This document shows positions 18,971 to 32,723 of a stretch of DNA of 64,000 nucleotides, piece by piece. The notes under the pieces are model-generated. The model was not told the DNA's origin. It did not search any database and saw only the letters and a list, made by a program, of their open reading frames with translations. Origin of the DNA: Photobacterium sp. TLY01 (GTDB lineage Bacteria > Pseudomonadota > Gammaproteobacteria > Enterobacterales > Vibrionaceae); NCBI RefSeq assembly GCF_021432065.1, contig NZ_CP090364.1, forward strand, positions 496,001-560,000, written 5' to 3'. The position numbers were made by a program, and so were the translations under genes. Each line of letters opens with the position of its first letter. Position 1 is the first letter of the stretch.

Positions 18971-19681
18971 ATGGAAGGGTTGCAGCGCTGTTTTGTTCTG
19001 CACTCTCGTCACTACAGTGAGACGAGCCTGATCCTGGACGTCTTCAGCGAAGAGTCCGGCCGGATCACCCTGATGGCTAAAGGTGCCCGCCGTAAGCGCT
19101 CCAATCTCAAAGGAGCGCTTCAGCCATTTACCCCACTATTCATGAAATGGACTGGCCGTGGCAGTATGCCGGTGCTGACCCATGCCGAACCTATCAGTAT
19201 CGGGCTGCCCATGCGCAGCTATATCCTGTATTCCGCCTTGTATGTGAATGAGATCCTGGCCCGGGTGCTGGAAGTTCAGACGCCTTATCCTGCGCTGTTT
19301 CTGGATTATCTCAATGTATTGCGGGAGCTTGCTCAGGCAGACAATCCCGAACCGGCATTACGGCGTTTTGAGCTGGCATTGCTGGATCACTTGGGCTACG
19401 GGGTGGATTTCCTACATTGTGCAGGCAGCGGGCTGCCTGTTGACGATGAAATGACCTATAACTATCGGGAGCAAAAAGGGTTTATGGCTTCAGTGGTGAG
19501 CGGGCAGCTGACGTTTACCGGTCGACAACTCAAAGCCATTGCCGCCCGGCATTTTGAAACCCAGGATCAGCTCAGGGCCGCAAAGCGCTTTACACGCATG
19601 GCCCTGAAACCGTATCTTGGCAGCAAACCATTAAAAAGCAGGGAATTGTTTATCCCTAGAGGAAGGAGTACCGCTACATGA
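18971..19681 (+). CDS. recO: DNA repair protein RecO
   Basis: 236 residues with an N-terminal OB fold ([36 protein letters not shown]) and a helical C-terminal part ([16 protein letters not shown]). RecO loads RecA on SSB-coated ssDNA with RecR and RecF. The zinc cysteines found in some RecO proteins are not preserved, as in E. coli. Its stop overlaps pdxJ (ATGA at 19678). Confidence 0.94.
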   Translation: MEGLQRCFVLHSRHYSETSLILDVFSEESGRITLMAKGARRKRSNLKGALQPFTPLFMKWTGRGSMPVLTHAEPISIGLPMRSYILYSALYVNEILARVLEVQTPYPALFLDYLNVLRELAQADNPEPALRRFELALLDHLGYGVDFLHCAGSGLPVDDEMTYNYREQKGFMASVVSGQLTFTGRQLKAIAARHFETQDQLRAAKRFTRMALKPYLGSKPLKSRELFIPRGRSTAT

Positions 19682-20409
19682 AGAATATACTGCTCGGCGT
19701 CAATATCGACCACGTTGCAACTTTGCGTAATGCCCGCGGCACCCGGTATCCGGATCCGGTGCATGCAGCAGAAGTGGCAGAACGCGCAGGCGCTGATGGT
19801 ATTACCATTCATTTACGCGAAGACCGTCGTCATATTACTGACCGCGATGTCCGTATTCTGCGTGACACCATTCAGACGCGTATGAATCTGGAAATGGCAG
19901 TGACCGATGAGATGGTGCAAATAGCACTGGACACTCAACCTGAGTTCGTCTGCCTGGTACCGGAAAAGCGCGAAGAGCTGACCACAGAAGGCGGTCTGGA
20001 TGTGGTGGGTCAGCTGGACAAAGTGAAAGCGGCGACCGAGAAACTCTCTGCTGCAGGTATTCTGGTTTCCCTGTTTATTGATGCCGATCGCGCGCAGATT
20101 GATGCCGCGGTGGCCTGTGGCGCACCTTATATTGAGCTACACACCGGCCATTACGCGGATGCGACATCGGAAACTGAGCAACAGGCCGAGCTGAAGAAAA
20201 TTGCCGCCGCCGCCAGTTACGCCCATGATCAGGGTATCAAGGTCAATGCCGGCCATGGCCTGACTTATCACAATGTCAAACCGATTGCGGCTCTGCCGGA
20301 GATTTACGAGCTCAATATTGGTCATGCCATCATCGGTCGCGCCGTGTTTGACGGCCTGCATAAAGCCGTGGCAGACATGAAAGCCGTGATGCTGGAAGCG
20401 CGCTGGTAA
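19678..20409 (+). CDS. pdxJ: Pyridoxine 5'-phosphate synthase
   Basis: 243-residue TIM barrel. The N-terminus [30 protein letters not shown] (about 41-52) and [11 protein letters not shown] (about 181-191) are family signatures. It condenses 3-amino-2-oxopropyl phosphate with deoxyxylulose 5-phosphate. It is coupled to recO upstream and followed directly by acpS. Confidence 0.97.
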   Translation: MKNILLGVNIDHVATLRNARGTRYPDPVHAAEVAERAGADGITIHLREDRRHITDRDVRILRDTIQTRMNLEMAVTDEMVQIALDTQPEFVCLVPEKREELTTEGGLDVVGQLDKVKAATEKLSAAGILVSLFIDADRAQIDAAVACGAPYIELHTGHYADATSETEQQAELKKIAAAASYAHDQGIKVNAGHGLTYHNVKPIAALPEIYELNIGHAIIGRAVFDGLHKAVADMKAVMLEARW

Positions 20410-20410
20410 C

Positions 20411-20794
20411 ATGGCGATCGTCGGTCTGGGAACAGACATTGCTGAAATTGCCCGTGTCGAGCATGTACTCGACCGTGCCGGTGAGACGTTTGCCCGGCGG
20501 GTACTGACACCTGAAGAGTTAATCATTTTCAGTCAGCATAAGCAGGCTGGCCGCTACCTGGCCAAGCGTTTTGCGGTCAAAGAAGCGGCCGCCAAAGCGT
20601 TGGGTACAGGCATTGCCTGTGGTGTTTCGTTTCAGGATTTTATCGTCACCAATAACGAACGCGGTAAGCCAGAGTTAACATTGGCCGGGAAAGCGGCCGA
20701 ACTGGCCGCGCAGATGGCGGTCCGCCATATTCACCTGACCATTGCCGATGAAAAACACTATGCTGTCGCGACTGTAATCCTGGAAACGGGCTGA
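20411..20794 (+). CDS. acpS: Holo-[acyl-carrier-protein] synthase
   Basis: 127 residues. [17 protein letters not shown] at the start and [21 protein letters not shown] (about 47-67) hold the metal Asp and Glu and the WFK/AKEA motif. It transfers 4'-phosphopantetheine to acyl carrier protein. Last gene of the recO-pdxJ-acpS run; a strong terminator follows. Confidence 0.96.
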   Translation: MAIVGLGTDIAEIARVEHVLDRAGETFARRVLTPEELIIFSQHKQAGRYLAKRFAVKEAAAKALGTGIACGVSFQDFIVTNNERGKPELTLAGKAAELAAQMAVRHIHLTIADEKHYAVATVILETG

Positions 20795-20824
20795 GGCAGC
20801 GATGTGCATTTCAGGCAATTGAAC

Positions 20825-20857
20825 AAAGGCCAGACGTCAGTCTGGCCTTTTGTTTTC
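20825..20857. terminator. Bidirectional terminator between acpS and barA
   Basis: Perfect 11-bp stem AAAGGCCAGAC / GTCTGGCCTTT with loop GTCA, then TTTTGTTTT on the plus side; A-rich flanks on the other side serve the convergent barA transcript. Confidence 0.88.
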
Positions 20858-20870
20858 CTGGACTCCGTTG

Positions 20871-23639
20871 TTACTGCCGGTAGGCCTGTGACGCCCTGAC
20901 CACATTGTTCATTTCGTCGATTAGCTCGAACAGCTCCGGTTCCAGCTCGGTCGCTGAACTCCCGGCTTTGAGCTGGGTTTCCAGGGTGTAACAGAGGTTT
21001 TTCAGTCTTGGCACGCCACTGTAGGCGCAACTGCCATGCAGTTTGTGGATAGACGGCCACAGGTCAATGTCTTTGCCGTCCAGCACTTCATTGACCAGCA
21101 TTTCCACTTCGGGCATAAAATCGAGCAGCATCTGCAGCATGTCCCGGGCCAGTCCTTCTTTGCCGGCAGCCTGTTTCAACGCCAGATCCCAGTCCCAGCT
21201 GACGTTATTGTTCGCTGTATCTGGTTTAACTGTTGGCGCTGCGGAAGCCACTGCAGGTACTGAACTGTTGTTCTGGGGCTGCGGAATCCATTTTGCCAGC
21301 ATCTGCTGCAAAATCTGCTCTTCAATCGGCTTGGTCAGGTAATCGTCCATCCCGGCACGAAGCAAGCGCTCGCGTTCGCCGGCCATGGCATGGGCGGTGA
21401 CCGCAATCACGGGCGTATGGCTGTTCAGTGTGGTTTCATGAATCGCCTCGCAAGCTCTGACGCCATCCATCTCAGGCATCTGAATATCCATGAAGATTAA
21501 ATCAAAGGCTTTCTGCTGCGCGTATTCCACGGCTTTTCGGCCGCCGGTGGCGGTAATCACGGTTTCGACCCGTTCACTGAGCAGGGCGGCGATCAGCTTC
21601 AGGTTCGCCGGGTTGTCATCAACCGCCATCACAGTAAGAGGCAGCAGAGCATCGTTCGCGGCAGCCAGTGGCAGTGGCTCAGGCTCTTCCTGCGGATCGG
21701 TCTGGCCAATCAAGGCATCGAACAGTTTACGGCGGGCCAGCGGTTTACCCAGGCAAGCTGTCACTCCGGCACTGAGCAAGCGTTCGGACAACGCCAGTTC
21801 TGTGGTGGGCAGACATACCAAGACTTTGTCGGCCAGTTGCTCGGCTTTAAAGACTTTATCCAGAATGGTGGCCAGTGGCGGCTGTTCGCCTGGCGACAGG
21901 CAGAGCAGGGCAAAGTCGTGATGTTCGACATCGTCCTCCGGCATGTCGGCCCGGTAGGTCACATCTAGCCCGGCTTGCAGCAGGCGTTGCTGCAGCACGT
22001 TGGCCGCCTGCAGGTTGGGTTCGATCAGCAGCAGGTGGCGGTTTTTCAGCTCGCTGGTATCAATGGGTTGCGATACCGGCAGATCCGTTTTGGTGAGTTT
22101 GAGGGTAAACCAGAAGGTTGAGCCCTGATGCAGACGACTGGTCAGGCTGATTTCGCCCCCCATCTGAGTGACCAGTTTCTGGGTGATCACCAGCCCCAGC
22201 CCGGTTCCGCCGTAGCGACGTGAAATACTGGCATCAGCCTGGCTGAAGGCCTGGAATAATTGCGCTTGCTGGCGCTCTGAGATCCCAATCCCGGTATCGC
22301 GGACCATAAATTGCAATTCGAGGCTCTCATCGCGATCGGCTTTGAGCTCGACGGCAATGTCGATATTGCCGCGCTCGGTAAATTTCACTGAGTTACCGAT
22401 CAGGTTGGTCAGCACTTGCTGAATTCGCAGCGGATCGCCAATCAGGCCGGTTGGGATGCGCTGATCAACCCGCAGGGTCAGTTCCAGACCTTTTTCGTGG
22501 GCGCTGGGAGCCAGCAGTCGCATGACTTCATCCAGCGAGTCGGTGAAGTCGAACGGAATATTTTCCAGCAGCAGCTTTCCGGCTTCCAGCTTGGAAAAGT
22601 CCAGAATGTCATTGATGATAGTCAGCAGGTTGTTGGCGGATTTTTCGATCGTCAGCAGGTAATCGTGCTGACTGGCACTGAGCCGGGTTTTGAGCATCTG
22701 GCGGGTAAAGCCGATGACGCCGTTTAGTGGGGTTCGCAACTCATGAGACATATTGGCCAGAAATTCGGATTTGACCCGGGCGGCTTCCTGCGCGCGCTTT
22801 TTGGCGATATCCAGCTCGACGTTCTGGATCTCGAGCTGCTCTAAGGTTTCACGCAGATCGGACGTGGCCTGATCGATGCTTTGCTGCATTTCGATGTGGT
22901 AGTCCGACAGCGAAATGGCCATGGCATTGATACCGTTTTTCAGGTTATCCAGCTCGCCCAGCAGTTCCCCTTCAATCCGGATATCGAGATGCCCGCGGCG
23001 GATCCGGTCCACCACACTGATCATGTGCGAAATCGGGCGGGTGACATCGCGCATCAGGCGATAGGCAAATAAGCCGGACAGGATCAGTCCCAGCAGCAAG
23101 ACCATCAGCGCCGTAAAGACTTCCTGATACTGCTGCAACCGCAGCGGGCTCATGTCCATTTCAATGGCAATGTAACCCAGCGCTCTGGCCTGAAACCCGG
23201 GGGCGGACAGGTTACTTTGCTGGGCTTCTGTCAAAATCGGCGCCCGCATGATCATGGTGCTGTCATTGATGATGATATCAGGCAGGAAGGGGATCGGTTG
23301 ATCATCGGGAAACATCAGCGCCTCAAAGTTCCGATGGAAATTTGAGGTGACAAACAGCTCATTGTTACCGTCGAACACCGCAATACTGCGTACAATATCG
23401 GAATGCTTGCGATGGGCATAGCTGATGGTGCGTCTCACCGCTTCGCGGTTATGGTCGGCCATGCCGTATTCAGTCGCAATCGCCAGCGGTTCGATGATGC
23501 TGGCCCCGGTATCAATCAGCTGATGCTCCAGATCACGATAGCGGCTCAATGTGAAAAATGCGCTCAATAGCAGGCCAATGATCAGGGTTGGTGCTAATGT
23601 CAGGGTGAAAACCCGGGCGCGAAGTCCGTATTTGGTCAT
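20871..23639 (-). CDS. barA: Hybrid sensor kinase BarA (VarS/GacS type)
   Basis: 922 residues in the order: membrane helix (about 10-28), periplasmic domain of about 140 residues, second helix (about 170-190), HAMP, coiled coil, HisKA (FLANMSHELRTPLNGVIGF; His about 300), HATPase (N box, GTGLGL), a degenerate receiver (no phospho-acceptor Asp visible in FALLCLSPG), a true receiver (VMAVDDNPANLKL ... FMDIQMPEMDG), and HPt (IHKLHGSCAYSG). It phosphorylates UvrY/VarA, which drives CsrA-sequestering small RNAs; csrA is also in this window. Convergent with acpS, divergent from rlmD. Confidence 0.95.
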   Translation of the reverse strand: MTKYGLRARVFTLTLAPTLIIGLLLSAFFTLSRYRDLEHQLIDTGASIIEPLAIATEYGMADHNREAVRRTISYAHRKHSDIVRSIAVFDGNNELFVTSNFHRNFEALMFPDDQPIPFLPDIIINDSTMIMRAPILTEAQQSNLSAPGFQARALGYIAIEMDMSPLRLQQYQEVFTALMVLLLGLILSGLFAYRLMRDVTRPISHMISVVDRIRRGHLDIRIEGELLGELDNLKNGINAMAISLSDYHIEMQQSIDQATSDLRETLEQLEIQNVELDIAKKRAQEAARVKSEFLANMSHELRTPLNGVIGFTRQMLKTRLSASQHDYLLTIEKSANNLLTIINDILDFSKLEAGKLLLENIPFDFTDSLDEVMRLLAPSAHEKGLELTLRVDQRIPTGLIGDPLRIQQVLTNLIGNSVKFTERGNIDIAVELKADRDESLELQFMVRDTGIGISERQQAQLFQAFSQADASISRRYGGTGLGLVITQKLVTQMGGEISLTSRLHQGSTFWFTLKLTKTDLPVSQPIDTSELKNRHLLLIEPNLQAANVLQQRLLQAGLDVTYRADMPEDDVEHHDFALLCLSPGEQPPLATILDKVFKAEQLADKVLVCLPTTELALSERLLSAGVTACLGKPLARRKLFDALIGQTDPQEEPEPLPLAAANDALLPLTVMAVDDNPANLKLIAALLSERVETVITATGGRKAVEYAQQKAFDLIFMDIQMPEMDGVRACEAIHETTLNSHTPVIAVTAHAMAGERERLLRAGMDDYLTKPIEEQILQQMLAKWIPQPQNNSSVPAVASAAPTVKPDTANNNVSWDWDLALKQAAGKEGLARDMLQMLLDFMPEVEMLVNEVLDGKDIDLWPSIHKLHGSCAYSGVPRLKNLCYTLETQLKAGSSATELEPELFELIDEMNNVVRASQAYRQ

Positions 23640-23795
23640 GGTTACAAGAATTCGATTCTGTGGGAGAATTGCTGTCTATGCTGGTCACGCAAGCATGTTC
23701 CAGCCCTTAGCTTAATGAATCTTTACCGTAGCGACAATTGATGTCGATCCGGCGTTGCCCTGAAAAGGCGACAAAACACCGTGAGTTACAACATT

Positions 23796-25133
23796 ATGGC
23801 ACGCTTTTTTAAGCCGACTAAACGAATTGTCAGCGACACCAAACACAAAGAAGTGACGGTTACACGTCTCGACCATCTGGGCGCAGGTATCGCCCATCTT
23901 GATCGCAAGCCGGTTTTTATTCCGGGCTTGCTGCCTGATGAGCGTGCGCTGGTTCAGCTCACTGACAATAAAAAACAGTATGCCCGGGCGAAAGTTATCA
24001 AACGGCTGACGGACAGTCCTGAGCGCATTACACCTCAGTGTCCTGTTTATGACCAGTGCGGCGGCTGTAACTTGCAACATCTCTCTCATTCTGCCCAGGT
24101 ATCAGCCAAGCGTCAGTCGCTGGGGGAGCTGATGGCGAAATTTGCGTTGGGCGCTGACAAGGAGACGGCAACAGCATTCGAGCAGGAAGCGCCGGTGACC
24201 GGAGAGACGTGGCAGTACAGACGAAGCGCGCGTTTCAGTCTCAGGGTGGAATCCGGTAAAGGGCTGTGTTTCGGTTTTCGCCAGGAGCAGAGCAAAGCCA
24301 TCGTGGATATTGACCATTGCCCTGTGCTGGCCACTTCGCTGAACGCGCTGCTGCCGCCTTTGCGTGAATTGCTGGCGCAATTGCAGGGCCGCCGGAACCT
24401 GGGACATGTTGAGCTGGTCGAAGCCGATAATGGCCCTGTGGTGCTGATCCGGCATCTCAAGCCATTTTCTGACCCGGATATGACGAGAATTCAGCAATTT
24501 GCTGACAGTCATCATGTTATGCTTTTCCTCGCTCCGGAACCGGATGAAGTGATCCAGCTCACGGGTGACATGCCCAGCTATACAGTGAACGGCCTGACGC
24601 TGCAGTTCTCGCCCAAAGATTTTATTCAGGTCAATCGGACGGTGAATGCCCGGATGATTGCGCAGGCACTGGACTGGCTCGATATTCAGCCGCAGGACAG
24701 AGTCCTGGATCTTTTCTGTGGTCTGGGGAATTTCAGTTTGCCGCTGGCGCAGAAAGCACAGCAAGTTGTCGGTGTGGAAGGTGTTGAAGAGATGGTACAG
24801 CGGGCCAGTGCCAATGCTGCACTCAATCAGCTGACGAATACAGCTTTCTATCAGGGAAATCTTGAACAGGGCATTGAGTCGTTCAGTTGGGCCAGAGACG
24901 GTTTCGACAAAGTGTTGCTGGATCCGGCACGGGCAGGTGCCGCCGGGGTGATGAAAGAAGTGGCAGCGCTATCGCCCAGCCGGATTTTATATGTGTCCTG
25001 CAACCCGTCCACACTGGCGCGGGACAGTCAGGTCCTGTTGCTACAGGGCTATCAGTTGCAACGGTTGGGAATGCTGGATATGTTTCCCCATACGGGGCAC
25101 TTAGAATCTATGGCGCTGTTTATCCGAACCTGA
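23796..25133 (+). CDS. rlmD: 23S rRNA (uracil-1939-C5)-methyltransferase RlmD
   Basis: 445 residues. An N-terminal TRAM domain (VTVTRLDHLGAGIAHLDRKPVFIPGLLP) is followed by the 4Fe-4S cysteines CPVYDQCGGCNLQH (about 76-89) and the SAM methyltransferase domain with VLDLFCGLGNFSLPLA, LLDPARAGA and the catalytic YVSCNPSTLARD. ATG 23796 (MARFFKP) fits family starts; a GTG 15 nt upstream is possible. relA follows 75 nt downstream. Confidence 0.95.
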   Translation: MARFFKPTKRIVSDTKHKEVTVTRLDHLGAGIAHLDRKPVFIPGLLPDERALVQLTDNKKQYARAKVIKRLTDSPERITPQCPVYDQCGGCNLQHLSHSAQVSAKRQSLGELMAKFALGADKETATAFEQEAPVTGETWQYRRSARFSLRVESGKGLCFGFRQEQSKAIVDIDHCPVLATSLNALLPPLRELLAQLQGRRNLGHVELVEADNGPVVLIRHLKPFSDPDMTRIQQFADSHHVMLFLAPEPDEVIQLTGDMPSYTVNGLTLQFSPKDFIQVNRTVNARMIAQALDWLDIQPQDRVLDLFCGLGNFSLPLAQKAQQVVGVEGVEEMVQRASANAALNQLTNTAFYQGNLEQGIESFSWARDGFDKVLLDPARAGAAGVMKEVAALSPSRILYVSCNPSTLARDSQVLLLQGYQLQRLGMLDMFPHTGHLESMALFIRT

Positions 25134-25208
25134 TACCAGGCAGAGCCGACGAAGGCCGCTGGAAGTAAACAGGACGCCATCCGTAATCACGCTATACAGG
25201 ACAGAATC

Positions 25209-27434
25209 ATGGTCGCAGTTCGCGGTGCGCATTTAAAGGAAAACGCTAAATTTGAGTTGGTACCCTGGGTAGAGAGTCTGCTGCAGGATGCTAAAACCTC
25301 GGACCGTCTGATCCAAACCTATCAGCGCTGTGAAGCGCATCTGGACAACAAGGAAGCCGCCAGCCAGCTATTGTGGCGTGGCCGGGAGATGGTTGAAATT
25401 CTGGTGATGCTCAGTATGGATACCGACACCTTAGTGGCGGCCCTGCTGTTTCCGCTCGTGGAAGCCGGCTTCTATAAGAGTGATGAGATCAAAGAGGAAT
25501 ACGGTCAGACCATTTTGCAAATGGTCAAGGGCGTCAAACAGATGGCGGCGATCAGCCAGCTGAATGCCATCAAAGAAGGCGCGGCGCAATCGGCACAGGT
25601 CGATAATATTCGTCGCATGCTGCTGTCGATGGTGGACGACTTCCGCTGCGTGGTGATCAAACTGGCTGAGCGTATTTGTAATCTGCGCGAAGTCAAAGAC
25701 GAGCCGGACAACGTACGTCGTGCGGCGGCGCGGGAGTGTTCCAATATCTATGCGCCGCTTGCTAACCGTTTAGGGATCGGTCAGCTGAAATGGGAAATTG
25801 AAGATTACGCGTTTCGCTACAAACATCCGGACACTTATAAACAGATCGCCAAACAGCTGTCTGAGCGGCGTATCGACCGGGAACACTATATCGACCATTT
25901 CGTAAAGGATCTGGACGAGTCGATGAAAGCCTCGAATATCAAGGCTGAAGTACATGGACGTCCTAAGCATATCTACAGCATCTGGCGCAAAATGCAGAAA
26001 AAGAATCTCGCCTTTGATGAGCTGTTCGATGTGCGTGCGGTGCGCATTATTGCGGATCAGCTGCAGGACTGCTATGCGGCGTTGGGGGTGGTGCATACCA
26101 AATACCGCCACCTGCCTAAAGAATTCGATGACTATGTGGCCAACCCAAAACCTAACGGTTATCAGTCGATCCACACTGTGGTGATCGGCCCGGAAGGCAA
26201 AACCATTGAGATCCAGATCCGTACCAAACAGATGCACGAAGAGTCTGAACTCGGGGTCGCCGCGCACTGGAAATATAAAGAATCCGGCACCTCCGCCGGC
26301 GCCCATTCCGCCTACGATGAGAAAATCAACTGGCTGCGCAAATTGCTGGCCTGGCAGGAAGAAATGTCCGACTCTGGCGAAATGCTCGAGGAACTGCGCA
26401 GTCAGGTCTTCGACGACAGGGTCTATGCCTTTACCCCGAAAGGGGATGTGGTGGACTTGCCCCTGAATGCTACGCCGCTGGATTTCGCCTACCATATTCA
26501 CTCTGAAGTGGGGCATCGTTGTATCGGTGCCAAAGTGGAAGGGCGGATTGTGCCTTTCACTTATCATCTGCAAATGGGGGATCAGGTCGAAATCATCACC
26601 CAGAAAGAGCCGAATCCGTCCCGTGACTGGCTGAATCCGAACCTGGGCTTTGTCAATTCCAGCCGGGCGCGCGCTAAAGTCCATGCCTGGTTCCGCAAGC
26701 AGGACAGGGACAAAAACATGGCAGCGGGTCGGGAAATTCTGGAGCAGGAGCTGCAGAAAATCGGCGCCACCATGAAAGATGCCGAGTCCTACGCCCTGAA
26801 ACGTTTTAACGTGAACTCGACCGATGAGTTGTTCGCCGGGATCGGGAGCGGTGATCTGCGGATCAATCAGGTCATTAACCACATCAATGCGCTGGTCAAT
26901 AAACCCACAGCGGAAGAAGAAGATCAACAGCTGCTGGAGCGCTTAACCGAAGCGGGCAGCAAAGCCAGCCAGAAAAAACCGCAGCGTGATGCCGTGGTGG
27001 TGGAGGGGGTGGATAACCTGATGACCCATCTGGCCCGTTGTTGTCAGCCGATTCCCGGCGATGACATCGTCGGCTTTGTCACCCAGGGACGGGGGATTTC
27101 GGTGCACCGCAGCGACTGTGAGCAGCTGGAAGAGCTGCGTCATGTCGCACCGCAGCGGATCATTCATACCGTCTGGGGCGGCAGTTTTGCCGGCCGTTAC
27201 ACGCTGACCGTCCGGGTCACCGCTTCTGAGCGTAACGGCTTGATTAAAGATCTGACCAACACCATGCACAATGAAAAGGTGAAAGTGGCCGGCGTGAAAA
27301 GCCGGATCGATTTCAAAAAGCAGATGGCGATTATGGATTTCGATATCGAGCTGACCGATCTCGACAGCCTGGGCAGGCTGATCCTCCGCTTGGAGCAGGT
27401 GAAAGATGTCTTTGAAGCCAGACGACTGCACTGA
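25209..27434 (+). CDS. relA: GTP pyrophosphokinase RelA
   Basis: 741 residues, the usual RelA length. The N-terminal hydrolase-like domain lacks the HD pair (LVAALLFPLVEAG where SpoT has HD), as in all RelA. The synthetase domain includes HGRPKHIYSIWRKM and AFDELFDVRAVRI; TGS starts at about 405 (VYAFTPKGDVVDLP), the Cys-rich part is ARCCQPIPGD at about 609, and a C-terminal ACT domain is present. It makes (p)ppGpp on ribosomes with uncharged tRNA. Confidence 0.97.
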   Translation: MVAVRGAHLKENAKFELVPWVESLLQDAKTSDRLIQTYQRCEAHLDNKEAASQLLWRGREMVEILVMLSMDTDTLVAALLFPLVEAGFYKSDEIKEEYGQTILQMVKGVKQMAAISQLNAIKEGAAQSAQVDNIRRMLLSMVDDFRCVVIKLAERICNLREVKDEPDNVRRAAARECSNIYAPLANRLGIGQLKWEIEDYAFRYKHPDTYKQIAKQLSERRIDREHYIDHFVKDLDESMKASNIKAEVHGRPKHIYSIWRKMQKKNLAFDELFDVRAVRIIADQLQDCYAALGVVHTKYRHLPKEFDDYVANPKPNGYQSIHTVVIGPEGKTIEIQIRTKQMHEESELGVAAHWKYKESGTSAGAHSAYDEKINWLRKLLAWQEEMSDSGEMLEELRSQVFDDRVYAFTPKGDVVDLPLNATPLDFAYHIHSEVGHRCIGAKVEGRIVPFTYHLQMGDQVEIITQKEPNPSRDWLNPNLGFVNSSRARAKVHAWFRKQDRDKNMAAGREILEQELQKIGATMKDAESYALKRFNVNSTDELFAGIGSGDLRINQVINHINALVNKPTAEEEDQQLLERLTEAGSKASQKKPQRDAVVVEGVDNLMTHLARCCQPIPGDDIVGFVTQGRGISVHRSDCEQLEELRHVAPQRIIHTVWGGSFAGRYTLTVRVTASERNGLIKDLTNTMHNEKVKVAGVKSRIDFKKQMAIMDFDIELTDLDSLGRLILRLEQVKDVFEARRLH

Positions 27435-27448
27435 TCTCATCCTATCGA

Positions 27449-27472
27449 CAAAACGGGCTCCGGCCCGTTTTG
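27449..27472 (+). terminator. Hairpin terminator between relA and mazG
   Basis: CAAAACGGGC TCC GGCCCGTTTTG, with the T-run forming the 3' arm. The structure is symmetric, so it could act in either direction; mazG probably has partial readthrough from relA. Confidence 0.7.
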
Positions 27473-27512
27473 TGCTAAACAACAACCCGATACAGAGCAC
27501 AGGAAAACCATC

Positions 27513-28325
27513 ATGAGCGACAAGCCCATCAGCACCTTACTTTCTATCATGACGCAGCTGCGCGACCCGCAGCGGGGGTGCCCCTGGGATCTCAAACAGG
27601 ACTTTGCCTCGATTGTGCCCCATACGCTGGAGGAAGCCTATGAAGTGGCTGATGCCATTGCCGAAGAGAACTGGGGGGATGTGAAGGAAGAGCTGGGCGA
27701 TCTGTTATTTCAGGTGATCTTTTACAGCCAGCTGGCGAAAGAGCAAGGTTTGTTTGATTTTGATGAAGTGGTCGGCGCGATAAATCATAAACTGATTCGT
27801 CGTCATCCTCATGTTTTTGCAGATAAAGATTTCGCCGATGAAGCTGCAATACATGCGAACTGGGAAGCGGAAAAGGCCAAAGAGCGTGCAGAAAAAGGGC
27901 AGGATGACAGTATTCTGGCTAATATCCCTAAGGCAATGCCTGCGCTGAACCGGGCCGATAAAATCCAGAAACGTTGTGCCCAGTTTGGCTTCGACTGGCC
28001 AACACTGGGGCCGGTCGTTGACAAAGTACAGGAAGAAATTGACGAGGTGATGGAAGAAGCCCATCAGGCGGTACCCAATCAGGAACGCATCGAAGAGGAA
28101 GTCGGTGATCTGCTGTTTGCTGTGGTGAACCTGAGCCGTCACCTGAAAGTGAAACCGGAAATGGCCTTGCAGAAAGCGAACCGTAAGTTCGAACGCCGGT
28201 TTCGCGAAGTAGAACGCTGTGTGCGGGAACAGGGCAGGTCGATCGACGCTTGTTCCCTGGATGAGCTGGACGCGGAGTGGGAAAAGGTTAAGCGCAAGGA
28301 AAAGTCTGTTTCAGCATCAAAGTGA
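27513..28325 (+). CDS. mazG: Nucleoside triphosphate pyrophosphohydrolase MazG
   Basis: 270 residues with two MazG repeats. Repeat 1: [22 protein letters not shown] and [17 protein letters not shown] (metal-binding EExxD type); repeat 2: [14 protein letters not shown] and [17 protein letters not shown]. It hydrolyses NTPs to NMPs and is known to limit (p)ppGpp effects in E. coli. AGGA ribosome site 10 nt before ATG. Lies between relA and pyrG as in enterics. Confidence 0.95.
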   Translation: MSDKPISTLLSIMTQLRDPQRGCPWDLKQDFASIVPHTLEEAYEVADAIAEENWGDVKEELGDLLFQVIFYSQLAKEQGLFDFDEVVGAINHKLIRRHPHVFADKDFADEAAIHANWEAEKAKERAEKGQDDSILANIPKAMPALNRADKIQKRCAQFGFDWPTLGPVVDKVQEEIDEVMEEAHQAVPNQERIEEEVGDLLFAVVNLSRHLKVKPEMALQKANRKFERRFREVERCVREQGRSIDACSLDELDAEWEKVKRKEKSVSASK

Positions 28326-28413
28326 GCACTAACCCGCAAGCGGACTTTTCATCAAAGATAGTGGGCTTGATTTGGAACAAAAAGCGTCTGGGTTTACTGT
28401 GATAGTTTTCACG

Positions 28414-31520
<3,107 letters not shown>

Positions 31521-31563
31521 GTCTGAAGCTTCACTTGTGTCACTTTGAGTGACCCCGGATGAT

Positions 31564-31590
31564 AAGCCGCTCAACAGAGCGGCTTTTTTC
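31564..31590 (+). terminator. Rho-independent terminator after eno
   Basis: AAGCCGCTC AACA GAGCGGCTT followed by TTTT; a strong short hairpin about 45 nt after the eno stop. Confidence 0.9.
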
Positions 31591-31707
31591 TGTCCGAATG
31601 GCGGGTCCGGAACTGGTCACCTAAGGCGCTTTGTGGGATTATTACCGCCTCAGAGGCTGATGAGATAGCCCGTCGACTTGTATTTATCATCCGAGAATGA
31701 GGCGAGC

Positions 31708-31989
31708 ATGCGTGTTTTCAGTGCAGTGTTACTGCTGGTATTTGCCTGGCTGCAGTACGAATTCTGGTCCGGTAAGAATGGCATGTCTGATTATATGGCG
31801 CTTAAAAACAATGTGGCGTTGCAGCAAAAAGCCAATGCCGAACTGGTTCAGCGTAACCAGCAGATGTATGCCGAAATCAATGATTTGCACCAGGGCTTGG
31901 AAGCGGTAGAAGAACGGGCCCGGCATGAGCTGGGGATGATCAAACCCGGCGAAACTTTTTTCCGCATAGTCGGTGACCATTCCCTGTAG
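31708..31989 (+). CDS. ftsB: Cell division protein FtsB
   Basis: 93-residue bitopic protein. The N-terminal membrane helix ([18 protein letters not shown], about 3-20) is followed by a coiled coil ([40 protein letters not shown]). FtsB links FtsL and FtsQ in the divisome. ATG 31708 is set by family length; the longer open frame starts 30 nt upstream. Adjacent to ispD as in enterics. Confidence 0.94.
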   Translation: MRVFSAVLLLVFAWLQYEFWSGKNGMSDYMALKNNVALQQKANAELVQRNQQMYAEINDLHQGLEAVEERARHELGMIKPGETFFRIVGDHSL

Positions 31990-32027
31990 GGATCGTCACG
32001 CAGCGTTAATTTGACAGTAAACCCATC

Positions 32028-32723
32028 ATGACTCAAACCTTAACCGCAGTCGTACCTGCTGCAGGTGTCGGCAGCCGTATGCAGGCCGACAGGCCGAAGC
32101 AGTATCTGGTGATTGCAGGCAAAACGATACTGGAACATACGGTAGACAGCCTGTTACAACACCCGGACATCGGGCGGGTAGTCATCGCAATTAGCGACGG
32201 CGATCCTTATTTTCATCAGCTGCCTTTGGCCCGTCGCCCGGAAATCGTCGTGGTATCGGGCGGCAGTGAACGGGCGGATTCAGTGTTTTCCGGCCTGGCC
32301 ACACTGGCAGACGATGACTGGGTGCTGGTGCATGACGCGGCGCGTCCCTGCCTGCATCAAGATGATTTATCCCGTCTGATTGAACAGGCGCAGCAGCATG
32401 CCTTTGGTGCCATACTGGCCGCGCCGGTCCGCGATACCATGAAACGTGGCGATGGCCTGCAGTCTATTGCGTCGACAGTGGATCGTACCGACCTCTGGCA
32501 TGCACTGACCCCGCAGATGTTTCGGGTCAGACAGCTCAGGGAGGCGATGGTCAAAGCTCTGGCACAGGGGGCGGTGCTCACAGACGAAGCATCAGCACTT
32601 GAATTTTGCGGCTTTTCGCCGCGGCTGGTGCCCGGGCGGGCTGATAACCTGAAAGTCACTCAGCCTGAAGATCTGGCACTGGCTGAATTTTACCTGCAGC
32701 AACGACAAAAGGAGCAGGCATAA
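32028..32723 (+). CDS. ispD: 2-C-methyl-D-erythritol 4-phosphate cytidylyltransferase
   Basis: 231 residues. The CTP-binding loop [17 protein letters not shown] (about 12-28) and [11 protein letters not shown] (about 100-110) are family signatures. It makes CDP-ME from MEP and CTP in the non-mevalonate isoprenoid pathway. The stop and the ispF start share a base (TAATG), so translation is coupled. Confidence 0.97.
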   Translation: MTQTLTAVVPAAGVGSRMQADRPKQYLVIAGKTILEHTVDSLLQHPDIGRVVIAISDGDPYFHQLPLARRPEIVVVSGGSERADSVFSGLATLADDDWVLVHDAARPCLHQDDLSRLIEQAQQHAFGAILAAPVRDTMKRGDGLQSIASTVDRTDLWHALTPQMFRVRQLREAMVKALAQGAVLTDEASALEFCGFSPRLVPGRADNLKVTQPEDLALAEFYLQQRQKEQA

